Source of the DNA: a virus
IMG/VR virus record: IMGVR_UViG_3300023174_000283
Span: 1 to 44,359 of that record
Direction: 5' to 3' (one strand)
DNA: 44,359 nt
How positions within the stretch are numbered: the stretch's first letter is position 1; every line of letters begins with the position of its first letter. The notes beneath the pieces were generated by a model that did not search any database, had not been told where the DNA came from, and worked only from the letters and a program-made list of their open reading frames with translations. Below are positions 23,958-31,840 of the stretch, in pieces. A program made the translations under genes and the position numbers.

Positions 23958-26900
23958 ACGAGAATTGATAGATGAATTCTGTGGTGGTTTCCGTATCTGT
24001 CACTTTATTATCATTTTCATCTTTAAAGTATAAAGAAAGCCGATATTTGCCGTTTGCAGTTATCTGAGTGCCATTAGACAGGGTAAATACCCCTGTATTG
24101 CCTGGATAATTGCTAAACATTCCTCTACTCAAAAGACTTTTGAAAGTGGGACTTAAGAGTATTGTTGAGGTTGTGGTGGTTAATGGGCCTCTTGTGTGTA
24201 TCAGATACGAGGTAACTGAATCCTGACTCACCCAATACAGATCACACCATAATGATGCTGCCCCGTAGTATGGGATACTATCAGGATTCACTATAGAAGT
24301 AATGATTGTTAAATTTGATCCGCCCACAACAGGACTATTACCGTTGGCAAAAGTGAGATCATAGGGGATTCCTGAAGAGTTTGGTGTCTTTCCGTTTAAA
24401 GAAACTATCTGTAAATATGGCTTTGGAATAGAATCAGCAGTATCATATTTACAGTTAAATTCCTTGCCAACTTGTAAATTAAAAAATGAACGGGCTGTAA
24501 TTTTACGGAATTCAGAGGCGTTGGTATATTTCAAAACAGCATATTTTGAGTCTACATCTTGTGTGAATGAAGACTCCCAATCGGAACGAATACTAGTCAC
24601 CCCTTCTGCCCATTCAGGCCAATAAACTCCGGTAGTTCCTAAGAAGTCTGATTTTAAATTTTGGGGTATGCTTGCAACAACCTTACCTGTGATTTTGCGA
24701 TTTGGATGCTGATACACAATCCAAAACGGTTCAGCCGCAGATAAACCTAATCCGGAAGAACGCAATTCTTGTGCATCAAACAGACCTGCCGAAACATAAG
24801 TACCTGACTGAAGTTGTTTAAATTTATATTTACTAGGAGGATACATGCCAGGATAAACCTGATTATAAATGTAAGCCCCGTCAAAAGCAGTAACGCCTGT
24901 TGCTCCAGGTATCGCAAATTGAGGAGAACCAAATAGATTTGGATTGGCGGGAGGCCCTTGATAACTTCTTCCCCAAAACCACGAGTTTCCGTCTACATCT
25001 ATAGCACACGCCGCATGATAACCTGCGTCTACAGAAATAAAGTTTTTACCTGACGGAACCGTTAACTGACCGTAGGAATTACTTCCCCATCCTGTTATGC
25101 CACCATCTTTGGTTAGTGCAAGAGTGCATATTCTACTAGCAGAAACTTGCTTGTAGTTTTTATCTGAAGGAACTCTGCACTGATTATAGGATTTATCCCC
25201 CCAAGCCGTAATTCCTCCGTCTGCCATTAACCCTACAGCATGGCACGCTTTTCCTCTACCTAAAGAAACCGATTCAAATGTGACTCCTTGAGGAATTTGA
25301 CTTACTGACCATGCTATACCGGCGGCCGCGTTGGTAACACCATGATCTTCAACTCTAACATACGAGGTTGCGGTTCCTCCTGAAGTTAGAGGCCCTTCTA
25401 GTTGAGGTCCCCAAACATAAACACTACAGGCTGTTGTTCCATTTGCGGGGTCATTACCAATACCTAAATTAAATACTGTAGTATTACCGCTAGTTGGTCT
25501 GCTTGGGTAAGATAACTGTGGTGGAGTTTGTAATCTTTGCCAATTTTCATTCAAAGTGAGTTTAGAATACCCAGCAGCGTTTACCCCTCGCAAGCCTATT
25601 GTTGCACCCGAGTATCCTGGTGCGGCTTTAACATAAACCGAAGATATGTAATAAGATGAAACCCCTTGTGGTAAAATATTTACCGGCTTTCCTTCATTAT
25701 TTTCAATTTTCCAGAAAGCAAAATTATTATATGGTGTTGCTGTTTGTCCGGCTGCTGTAGTTAATCCTGTTGTGTAATCTATCTGAAAAGCAGTTAATCC
25801 TAATCCTGTGCTGAATCCTGCTAGATGATATGGGCCAGTGACTGAACTGCCTGTTACACTAACTGAACCGCCAGATGCTCCTATTGTGGCACTCCAAGCA
25901 CTACTAGTTAGACTAAAAGTTTTAATCAGAAGATTTGTTCCTGTTTGATAACTACCTTGTGTAATGCCCCAATACTGCAAAGTTCCGTCTGATTTTACAC
26001 CAATAGCACCAGCCATTCCTACATCAACAGATTTGAATCCTGTTCCTACTGGTACCGGTGTACTAGAAGTGCTAAAATATAAAGGTATCGGACTAGTGGT
26101 AGTCGCATTCCATATAGTTCCGCCAGCAGTTAAAGAACTGTCATTTAAAATTGCGGCGGAGTAATATAATCCTGCTCCAATCTCTTTAACACTAGTTAAT
26201 CCCGCAACCCAACTGGTATATTGGCTGCTATGTGAGTACATGCTGTTGGAAACAGTTCCTGTTGCACTTAGAGCAAGAATGCTATAATACCCAACCGATA
26301 TCTTTTTGTTTTGGTTGCTTGTTATTCTTGAAATTGGAAGTCCAGAAGGATTCCAACCCCAACCAGTAATACCGCCTTCGGTTGTGTCTTTAATGTACTG
26401 TATTCCAAAAGAAATTGGATTTCCTGTTGCTCCAGTAATTAAACTATCATGGACTCTTGGCACATAACCTGCAATATCCCCTGCTGTAGTTCCAAACCAT
26501 ACCGAAAGATCATCGTATGTGTTGTTTGTATACGGTGCGTAATTGCCTATTAGGGGAACCTCATAGCGAATTAATGATGATTCTTTATCAATATTTGCGT
26601 AATTGCATCTCTTTAGAAGAACGCTTCCAAAGAATCCCATACCTGCGGGATGTAGCAAACGACGAAGAACATCACGATAGCGATCAATAGTGACCTCTGT
26701 TAATAGCACATACGAGTAGTTTTGATAGTAATGGTTGTCTTGAAGTACTTTATTTGTGCTTAAACGACTGTCATTGTTTGCGTAATATCCTGCATACTGC
26801 GCCAATGCTCCAATAGTTGTGGTTCCGACAAATCCAGAACCATCAAAACTTTGAACGGTAACAGACGGAGCGATATTATAATTAACTCCAAAATTATCAA

Positions 26901-27750
26901 TTCTGATTCGTTTTATTGCGCCAGTATTTACATCAACTTCTTGAACTGTTCCTGATGCATTTAACCCCGTATCTCCTGCCGCTGGCGTGAAAACAACAGA
27001 ATCTCCAACCTTGTAGTTTGTTCCAGCATTTGTGATGTTTACCGATGATACAACAGAAAATACTCGTAACTCATTTCGCTTTACGCCATTAGCATCAGTA
27101 AATTCAATTCCGTAATTACCAGAAACAAATTGCCCATTTATGCCACTTAAACTAAATTCTGCAACATTATTTGAGCCTACTTGATATGTTGTTACATCAA
27201 CAACACGAGCACTTGCAATAACATTTCCTGAACCGTTTCTCTGAATGACATTTTTTCCTGCGGCTCCAAATATTGAATTTCCTTGTAGAGCAGAAGTTTT
27301 TATTGATCGTTTTGCAATCCACTTACCGTCAGAAAGACGAAGAATATCTCGTTTTGGATAGTAAAATTCCACATTCGTATCGTAAAGAATTCTAAACAAA
27401 AATTCGTATGTTTTTTCTGTTCCTTTAGCAGCATAAAATGCTTTGATATTTTTAATCAGTTTGCGATCATCAACAGGAGCATTCGTATCTTTACTTACCG
27501 CTAAAGTTTTTGGAAAATTTAAAAGATATTCGTTTTTAAATGCGTCAACAAATTGATCTAAAGTTTTGTCTATATCTATCACAGATCCCAATTTCATTGG
27601 AGAACGAAGATAATCAGTTTGTGTATCCAACCACTCATAATAAGCAGACAAAAACGCTACAAGAGTAGGATGGTCAACCCTAACAAACTCAGGTAACTGA
27701 GAAGGTATTAGCGGATGAATATGTTCTTTATGCTGAGATGGGTTAATCAT
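23956..27750 (-). CDS. Baseplate wedge protein (gp7-like position) with RCC1-type propeller insertion
   Basis: In this 1264-residue protein the N-terminal 400 residues (HPTLVAFLSAYYEWLDTQTD; IKNIKAFYAAKGTEKTYEFL; RRLLHPAGMGFFGSVLL) are the conserved wedge part of environmental T4-like phages, in the position of T4 gene 7. From about 455 to 600 and again 810 to 930 there are RCC1-type repeats (GGITGWGW; SDGTLQYWG; MADGGITAWGDKSYNQCRV; KDGGITGWGSNSYGQLTVPS; DVDGNSWFWGRSY), which normally build a beta-propeller. Between them (about 610-800) sits a beta-sandwich-like domain ending in SVYVWGPQLEGP and TATSYVRVEDHG, a tail typical of phage carbohydrate-binding modules. The remaining C-terminus (940-1264) is beta-rich. 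No ribosome site is evident; the start is 9 bp after the gp6 block stop, so coupling is likely. Confidence 0.72.
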   Translation of the reverse strand: MINPSQHKEHIHPLIPSQLPEFVRVDHPTLVAFLSAYYEWLDTQTDYLRSPMKLGSVIDIDKTLDQFVDAFKNEYLLNFPKTLAVSKDTNAPVDDRKLIKNIKAFYAAKGTEKTYEFLFRILYDTNVEFYYPKRDILRLSDGKWIAKRSIKTSALQGNSIFGAAGKNVIQRNGSGNVIASARVVDVTTYQVGSNNVAEFSLSGINGQFVSGNYGIEFTDANGVKRNELRVFSVVSSVNITNAGTNYKVGDSVVFTPAAGDTGLNASGTVQEVDVNTGAIKRIRIDNFGVNYNIAPSVTVQSFDGSGFVGTTTIGALAQYAGYYANNDSRLSTNKVLQDNHYYQNYSYVLLTEVTIDRYRDVLRRLLHPAGMGFFGSVLLKRCNYANIDKESSLIRYEVPLIGNYAPYTNNTYDDLSVWFGTTAGDIAGYVPRVHDSLITGATGNPISFGIQYIKDTTEGGITGWGWNPSGLPISRITSNQNKKISVGYYSILALSATGTVSNSMYSHSSQYTSWVAGLTSVKEIGAGLYYSAAILNDSSLTAGGTIWNATTTSPIPLYFSTSSTPVPVGTGFKSVDVGMAGAIGVKSDGTLQYWGITQGSYQTGTNLLIKTFSLTSSAWSATIGASGGSVSVTGSSVTGPYHLAGFSTGLGLTAFQIDYTTGLTTAAGQTATPYNNFAFWKIENNEGKPVNILPQGVSSYYISSVYVKAAPGYSGATIGLRGVNAAGYSKLTLNENWQRLQTPPQLSYPSRPTSGNTTVFNLGIGNDPANGTTACSVYVWGPQLEGPLTSGGTATSYVRVEDHGVTNAAAGIAWSVSQIPQGVTFESVSLGRGKACHAVGLMADGGITAWGDKSYNQCRVPSDKNYKQVSASRICTLALTKDGGITGWGSNSYGQLTVPSGKNFISVDAGYHAACAIDVDGNSWFWGRSYQGPPANPNLFGSPQFAIPGATGVTAFDGAYIYNQVYPGMYPPSKYKFKQLQSGTYVSAGLFDAQELRSSGLGLSAAEPFWIVYQHPNRKITGKVVASIPQNLKSDFLGTTGVYWPEWAEGVTSIRSDWESSFTQDVDSKYAVLKYTNASEFRKITARSFFNLQVGKEFNCKYDTADSIPKPYLQIVSLNGKTPNSSGIPYDLTFANGNSPVVGGSNLTIITSIVNPDSIPYYGAASLWCDLYWVSQDSVTSYLIHTRGPLTTTTSTILLSPTFKSLLSRGMFSNYPGNTGVFTLSNGTQITANGKYRLSLYFKDENDNKVTDTETTTEFIYQFS

Positions 27751-27759
27751 TGCGCTTTA

Positions 27760-29670
27760 TTAGTATGGGAATCTGCTACCAGATTCGCTTTGATCTATAC
27801 GATAAGATTCTTGTTCCAAAGTAATTGATACCAATTCGTTATCTATCAAAAGTATTTGATTTCTTCGTGGTTCAATATCTTTGATGTATGGTTTAACTGT
27901 AATTCTTATTTCCGTTTCAGTTTTTGGATTAACATATTGTGGGTTGAAATTTTTGAGAACAAGTTTACCTGTGGTGTAATCTATTGTACCGATAGAATAC
28001 GACAAATACACTTTGGTTCCGCCAACCAATTTGTAGATTCTCAAATTTCCGTATCCATCATCATCCATATAAACATCAACAATCGGTTTAACTGTGCTTG
28101 AAGAAGTTAAGTCTTGATAACCAAAACTTGTACTTTCCAGAATACTTGGATATCCATCAATCGGGTGGAATAGTTGTGTGTCAAAACGAAGTGTATACGG
28201 AGAAGGATTACCTAAATTTGGCTGAAATCTTTTTTGTAGTTTCATCTCAACCGTATTGCTACTAATTGTTGGATTAATATCGTCAATGTAAGTACTAAAT
28301 TTTGAAAGTCTAAAGTTCTTTCCAAACTTTTCTAGATTTTGCACTCCGTAATCATTTACCCGAATTTTTACCAAAGACTCTAAAGCAGATGGAGTTATAG
28401 TGGCTTTTGATGGATCGTAACGAACATTTATGCCAAGCACCAAATACAAATAATCAGGATCAACCACCTCTGGCAGAATAGACACTATATTTCTTTTTCC
28501 TAGAATAGTCTTTTGAATTGCTAACTTTTCTAGTGTGCTGATTGTAGTTCCAACTTTTGGCTTGATGGAGATAAACACTTTTCCGTACTGCGGTGGATCA
28601 TTTTCTTCTCCACCCCAAATAAAGAAGGATTCTGCTCGTTCTAAGAATTCTCTAGACAAAAGAGTGGAATAATCTTCCGTAGTTACTGCTCTCTCCTGAG
28701 CCTGATAACTACGAGGAGAATAGTATTTGATACTTGTTAAAGATTCTGGCGAAGTTCCTCCATCTGAAGGAGAAGTTGTACCATCAGATGCAGCAGTTAA
28801 AGTTACTGTGGGTATTGCTCTAGACAATGGTGTATTATTACTTGGCATGTATGTGAATGATTTGCATCCGTTTGCCAAAGCACCATTTGTAACCAAGAAT
28901 TCCACAAGAATAACATTTCCATTTTGAAGTGCTTTTCCAACCACTCCGTCTCCAAAATATATTTCAAAATTCCCTGTTTCAGTTTCTTGCAAAAAGTATG
29001 CTTTAGAATCAGCATCAAGAGTAGTAATATCTGTAGAACGGAACCAGGTGTCTAGCAATCCTTCGCTATCATTAACAGACTTTTGAATTCTAACAATAAT
29101 TGTATCTGTGTCTATTTTATTTGATGGTAGAGTAAATTTCTGAGCAGGATCATAAGAATTATACACAAAGGAGTAAGTTCTATAACTTCCCTCGTAAATT
29201 TCTACACCTTTTGCTACACATCTTCCGCCAACATACTCTACTTTGTAATTCTTATTTGTTGTGAAGTTGTAAGACTTTCCCGTTTCCAACTTTCCAATAA
29301 AAGGTTCTCCGCGAAGTATGAATGCTGTACCTGCTGCTATGTTTGAAACTAGAGTTGCATTTGTTCCTAGATCAACATCAACAGTTGCTTTTGATGCCTT
29401 TATGGATTTTGGGGTGTAACCCAAATGCTTGGCTATAGAAACTGCACTAGAACGAACAACTGCCGAATCTAAAAATGCTTCATTTGCCACCATGTTGGCG
29501 TAAAAGGCTTGATAGTGGGTATTATAAGCCAGAAGATCTAGAATAATATTAAGACCCGATGCTTCAAAATCGTAGTCTTTAAATTGATCTTGACCTCTCA
29601 GATAGGTCTTCAGGTTGTTTTTTATCAGATCAAAGTCTAAATTGTCTACTGGAAGATTATCTTGGTTCAT
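27760..29670 (-). CDS. gp6: Baseplate wedge protein gp6 (Baseplate J-like)
   Basis: The 636-residue protein is close to T4 gp6 (660). The N-terminus DFDLIKNNLKTYLRGQDQFK, then DYDFEASGLNIILDLLAYNT and HYQAFYANMVANEAFLDSA, then LGYTPKSIKASKATV, is the diagnostic gp6 region. The middle SYQAQERAVTTEDYSTLLSR and the strand FIWGGEENDPPQYGKVFISI belong to the Baseplate_J-like core. Known role: gp6 dimers form the inner ring that closes the baseplate around the hub and links to gp25 and gp53. ATG overlaps the stop in front (ATGA with the gp25 gene, whose coding ends at 29667), matching the conserved gp25-gp6 pair. Confidence 0.92.
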   Translation of the reverse strand: MNQDNLPVDNLDFDLIKNNLKTYLRGQDQFKDYDFEASGLNIILDLLAYNTHYQAFYANMVANEAFLDSAVVRSSAVSIAKHLGYTPKSIKASKATVDVDLGTNATLVSNIAAGTAFILRGEPFIGKLETGKSYNFTTNKNYKVEYVGGRCVAKGVEIYEGSYRTYSFVYNSYDPAQKFTLPSNKIDTDTIIVRIQKSVNDSEGLLDTWFRSTDITTLDADSKAYFLQETETGNFEIYFGDGVVGKALQNGNVILVEFLVTNGALANGCKSFTYMPSNNTPLSRAIPTVTLTAASDGTTSPSDGGTSPESLTSIKYYSPRSYQAQERAVTTEDYSTLLSREFLERAESFFIWGGEENDPPQYGKVFISIKPKVGTTISTLEKLAIQKTILGKRNIVSILPEVVDPDYLYLVLGINVRYDPSKATITPSALESLVKIRVNDYGVQNLEKFGKNFRLSKFSTYIDDINPTISSNTVEMKLQKRFQPNLGNPSPYTLRFDTQLFHPIDGYPSILESTSFGYQDLTSSSTVKPIVDVYMDDDGYGNLRIYKLVGGTKVYLSYSIGTIDYTTGKLVLKNFNPQYVNPKTETEIRITVKPYIKDIEPRRNQILLIDNELVSITLEQESYRIDQSESGSRFPY

Positions 29671-30062
29671 CTGGTTCTCTCTAACTTGATGTTAGTTTCG
29701 TATACTGCCTTTTGATTTACAATTGTGAATCTAATATTTAACACTAATGCTCCCGAATTACCCAAGACATTGTAATTCACATCTAATTTATCTATTCGTG
29801 GTTCATACTGCCTAATCGCGTCTTCCACTTTCTTTCTGCCGTGTACCGCCATAACAGGCCCTGGATTTTCAAACAACATATCGTAAATGCCTGGATCAAT
29901 TTCTGGATGAAATAGTTTTTCATTTTTTCTTAAGGATAGCAGATTCCTGATGGAACGCTTTACTGCTTCATCATCAGTTTTTATTGAAACATCTCCAGTA
30001 ACAGGATTACGAGAGAAATTTAAATCTAAATCTGTAAAAATGTTCTTGGTATAATCCGCCAT
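29667..30062 (-). CDS. gp25: Baseplate wedge protein gp25 (GPW/gp25 family)
   Basis: The 131-residue protein has almost exactly the length of T4 gp25 (132). Family motifs: DLDLNFSRNPVTGDVSIKTD, then AVKRSIRNLLSLRKNEKLFH, then PEIDPGIYDMLFENPGP and VEDAIRQYEPRI, with the conserved E-P-R core. Known role: it sits at the junction of wedge and sheath and primes sheath polymerization; the same fold is in type VI secretion TssE. TAATG overlap with the preceding gene and ATGA overlap with gp6 show a tightly coupled operon. Confidence 0.94.
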   Translation of the reverse strand: MADYTKNIFTDLDLNFSRNPVTGDVSIKTDDEAVKRSIRNLLSLRKNEKLFHPEIDPGIYDMLFENPGPVMAVHGRKKVEDAIRQYEPRIDKLDVNYNVLGNSGALVLNIRFTIVNQKAVYETNIKLERTR

Positions 30063-30694
30063 TAACTTTGCCTCTTGATTTCTAGTTCTATAAAGGCACG
30101 ATACTGTTCCAAAATTTTATGGCAATCTTCTTGATCGCTTGGTATTTCGTTTCTATCGCTCCACTCAACCTTTACAAACCCAACAAATACTTCTCCTTTT
30201 CGTATTGGAAGTATGGCAAACGCTTCAATATCTTTGGATTTGTTGTATACGCGAAGCGATGATTGTGGGTTTAGTGAATCGGTAAATCTAACTTTAGGAT
30301 TGTCTTCTTTTAAAATTTCAACAATATCCCAAAAAATCGTAACAAGAACGGATTGTAGATAAGGATATTCCATAGACACGCCAAATCCGCACGATTCGTG
30401 GGATACACTAAATCGTTTCATTGGAGAGCCTTCTAAAAATTTACCACCATTATGAAACTGACCAATCTGAGTTCTGCTAGCCTCCAATTGAAGGCGCAAT
30501 GCAGTTAACAGTTCGTGTATATGACTGTGTTTTTGATCTTTAGGATCAGAAATGTCTATTTCTGGATGCTCGTCTTTATGTGTTTCAAAGTATCGCTTTT
30601 TCATGTACGAGTATCCTGTAATCATGCCTCCAACCAATCCAGTTACGGCTATCCCGATATTTACCCAAAAATCCATTCCTATAGAGTTAGACAT
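30062..30694 (-). CDS. Membrane-anchored GAF-like protein
   Basis: In this 210-residue protein residues 9-29 form a single hydrophobic segment (FWVNIGIAVTGLVGGMITGY) followed by basic KKR, so an N-out/C-in or signal-anchor topology is likely. The soluble part has HIHELLTALRLQLEASRTQI, then GQFHNGGKFLEGSPMKRFSV, then IEAFAILPIRKGEVFVGFVK, the pattern of a GAF-like sensory fold. The motif Q/R-I-G-x-F-H-N-G-G is conserved in proteins of this kind that I recall in phage baseplate regions and in bacteria. It sits between the PAAR and gp25 genes. Function is not known; a membrane-associated protein here could be an inner-membrane-active virion component or a holin-like regulator. AAAGGT precedes the ATG. 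Confidence 0.6.
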   Translation of the reverse strand: MSNSIGMDFWVNIGIAVTGLVGGMITGYSYMKKRYFETHKDEHPEIDISDPKDQKHSHIHELLTALRLQLEASRTQIGQFHNGGKFLEGSPMKRFSVSHESCGFGVSMEYPYLQSVLVTIFWDIVEILKEDNPKVRFTDSLNPQSSLRVYNKSKDIEAFAILPIRKGEVFVGFVKVEWSDRNEIPSDQEDCHKILEQYRAFIELEIKRQS

Positions 30695-30727
30695 TTAGAT
30701 GCTACCTTTCTACTTCTTGAGAGATCT

Positions 30728-31027
30728 TTATGCAAACCCACAACCAACATTAGGACTTCCAGATGCTATTGCTGAACCGCAATCAAGAGGATCGCCCACT
30801 TTTGCGCCTAGTCTACTATTCACATAAACCGAACCAAAAGCAATAGTTTTGCTTAAATGGCAAGGATGATCGTCATCACAAGTATCGCAATGGGGCCCCC
30901 ATCCGTCATCGCTTCTATGCCATCCTCTACTATTCACAAAAACATTGTTTGACCAACTGATATTTGATCTTGGAGGATAGCATTCGTGACCCGTACAGAT
31001 GTCTCCTGCTCTACAAACTCCCTGCAT
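30728..31027 (-). CDS. PAAR-type spike tip protein (gp5.4-like)
   Basis: The 99-residue protein shows the two halves of a PAAR repeat: GVCRAGDICTGHECYPPRSN, then NNVFVNSRGWHRSDDGW, then SVYVNSRLGAKVGDPLDCGS and ASGSPNVGCGF. It has many Cys and His residues that could hold a metal ion as in known PAAR tips. Known role: a pointed cone on the gp5 or VgrG spike that pierces the outer membrane (gp5.4 in T4). Two genes separate it from the gp5-like gene, all in the same orientation. The C-terminus GFA ends directly after the repeat, so no effector domain is attached. Confidence 0.83.
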   Translation of the reverse strand: MQGVCRAGDICTGHECYPPRSNISWSNNVFVNSRGWHRSDDGWGPHCDTCDDDHPCHLSKTIAFGSVYVNSRLGAKVGDPLDCGSAIASGSPNVGCGFA

Positions 31028-31840
31028 TTAATTACCCCAAAATCCTTTCTGTTTCATCTTCGTTAAGTAGTCAAGATTGTCTTTTGTCGTCACGCCATCC
31101 ACCGCAAATGGGCCAGTTATATCTAGGATAAATCGGTCTCTATCACTAGACCACCAATTTGATATTCTAAAGGTATACACCGTATCCGAGTACCATCCTG
31201 TATAACCTGGATCAAATGCTCTCATAACAAAACTAGCGTGGACTATTGTTCCTAAGCCGTTTCGGTAAGCCCCTGCTGATCCTACTGTAGCATAGTTACT
31301 TTCGTTGAATTTTAAGCCTGGTGGCAGTTTAAACTGCTCAACAAACAAATCCATTTCGGACATGATTCCTGATATTTGTCCTGTTTCCATGTTTATTGTC
31401 AAATCTGGTGGAAATTCACCACCAACAACCATAATATACGGTTTATCAACACATCCCACATAGGTTTCAGAATAGCCTAAACCACCGCCTCCAATTCCTG
31501 GTAGAGTTGGTGTTCCGTAATATCGTCTCAGCACATTAAACGATACATTTTGTTTTTCTCGGTAAAGTCCACTAAATGGATCTACACTAAACAATGTTCC
31601 GCCACCAGGCCCCAATAAAGGTTCAGGGCCAAATACTATGGGACATGAGCCTGATGCGGAACCACCAGCACATCCAATATTATCTAATGCTATTGGATTT
31701 TCTTCTATTCCAGGATAATAGTAATTGGGAGATTTAACCCCGTAATGGGTATATCTGCCGCTGTAAGTTGCGTAATCTCCTGTTGGGACATTGCACGAAG
31801 GCGGTGTGTATATGAATGAACTGCCTGAACCACCCGGCAT
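31028..31840 (-). CDS. Baseplate-region protein with Ig-like (He_PIG type) domain
   Basis: In this 270-residue protein the N-terminal 80 residues are Gly/Ser/Pro/Tyr-rich (TGDYATYSGRYTHYGVKSPN). From about 145 the sequence EFPPDLTINMETGQISGIMS matches the central strand pattern of putative-Ig (He_PIG/cadherin-like) domains, usually L-P-P-G-L-x-L-x-x-x-T-G-x-I-S-G. AGAYRNGLGTIVHASFVMRA and YTFRISNWW continue it. It lies between the spike (gp5) and the PAAR tip with TAATG overlap to gp5, and a GGAGA ribosome site is inside the gp5 end. Inference: a virion protein near the spike or hub. No name could be assigned. Confidence 0.62.
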   Translation of the reverse strand: MPGGSGSSFIYTPPSCNVPTGDYATYSGRYTHYGVKSPNYYYPGIEENPIALDNIGCAGGSASGSCPIVFGPEPLLGPGGGTLFSVDPFSGLYREKQNVSFNVLRRYYGTPTLPGIGGGGLGYSETYVGCVDKPYIMVVGGEFPPDLTINMETGQISGIMSEMDLFVEQFKLPPGLKFNESNYATVGSAGAYRNGLGTIVHASFVMRAFDPGYTGWYSDTVYTFRISNWWSSDRDRFILDITGPFAVDGVTTKDNLDYLTKMKQKGFWGN

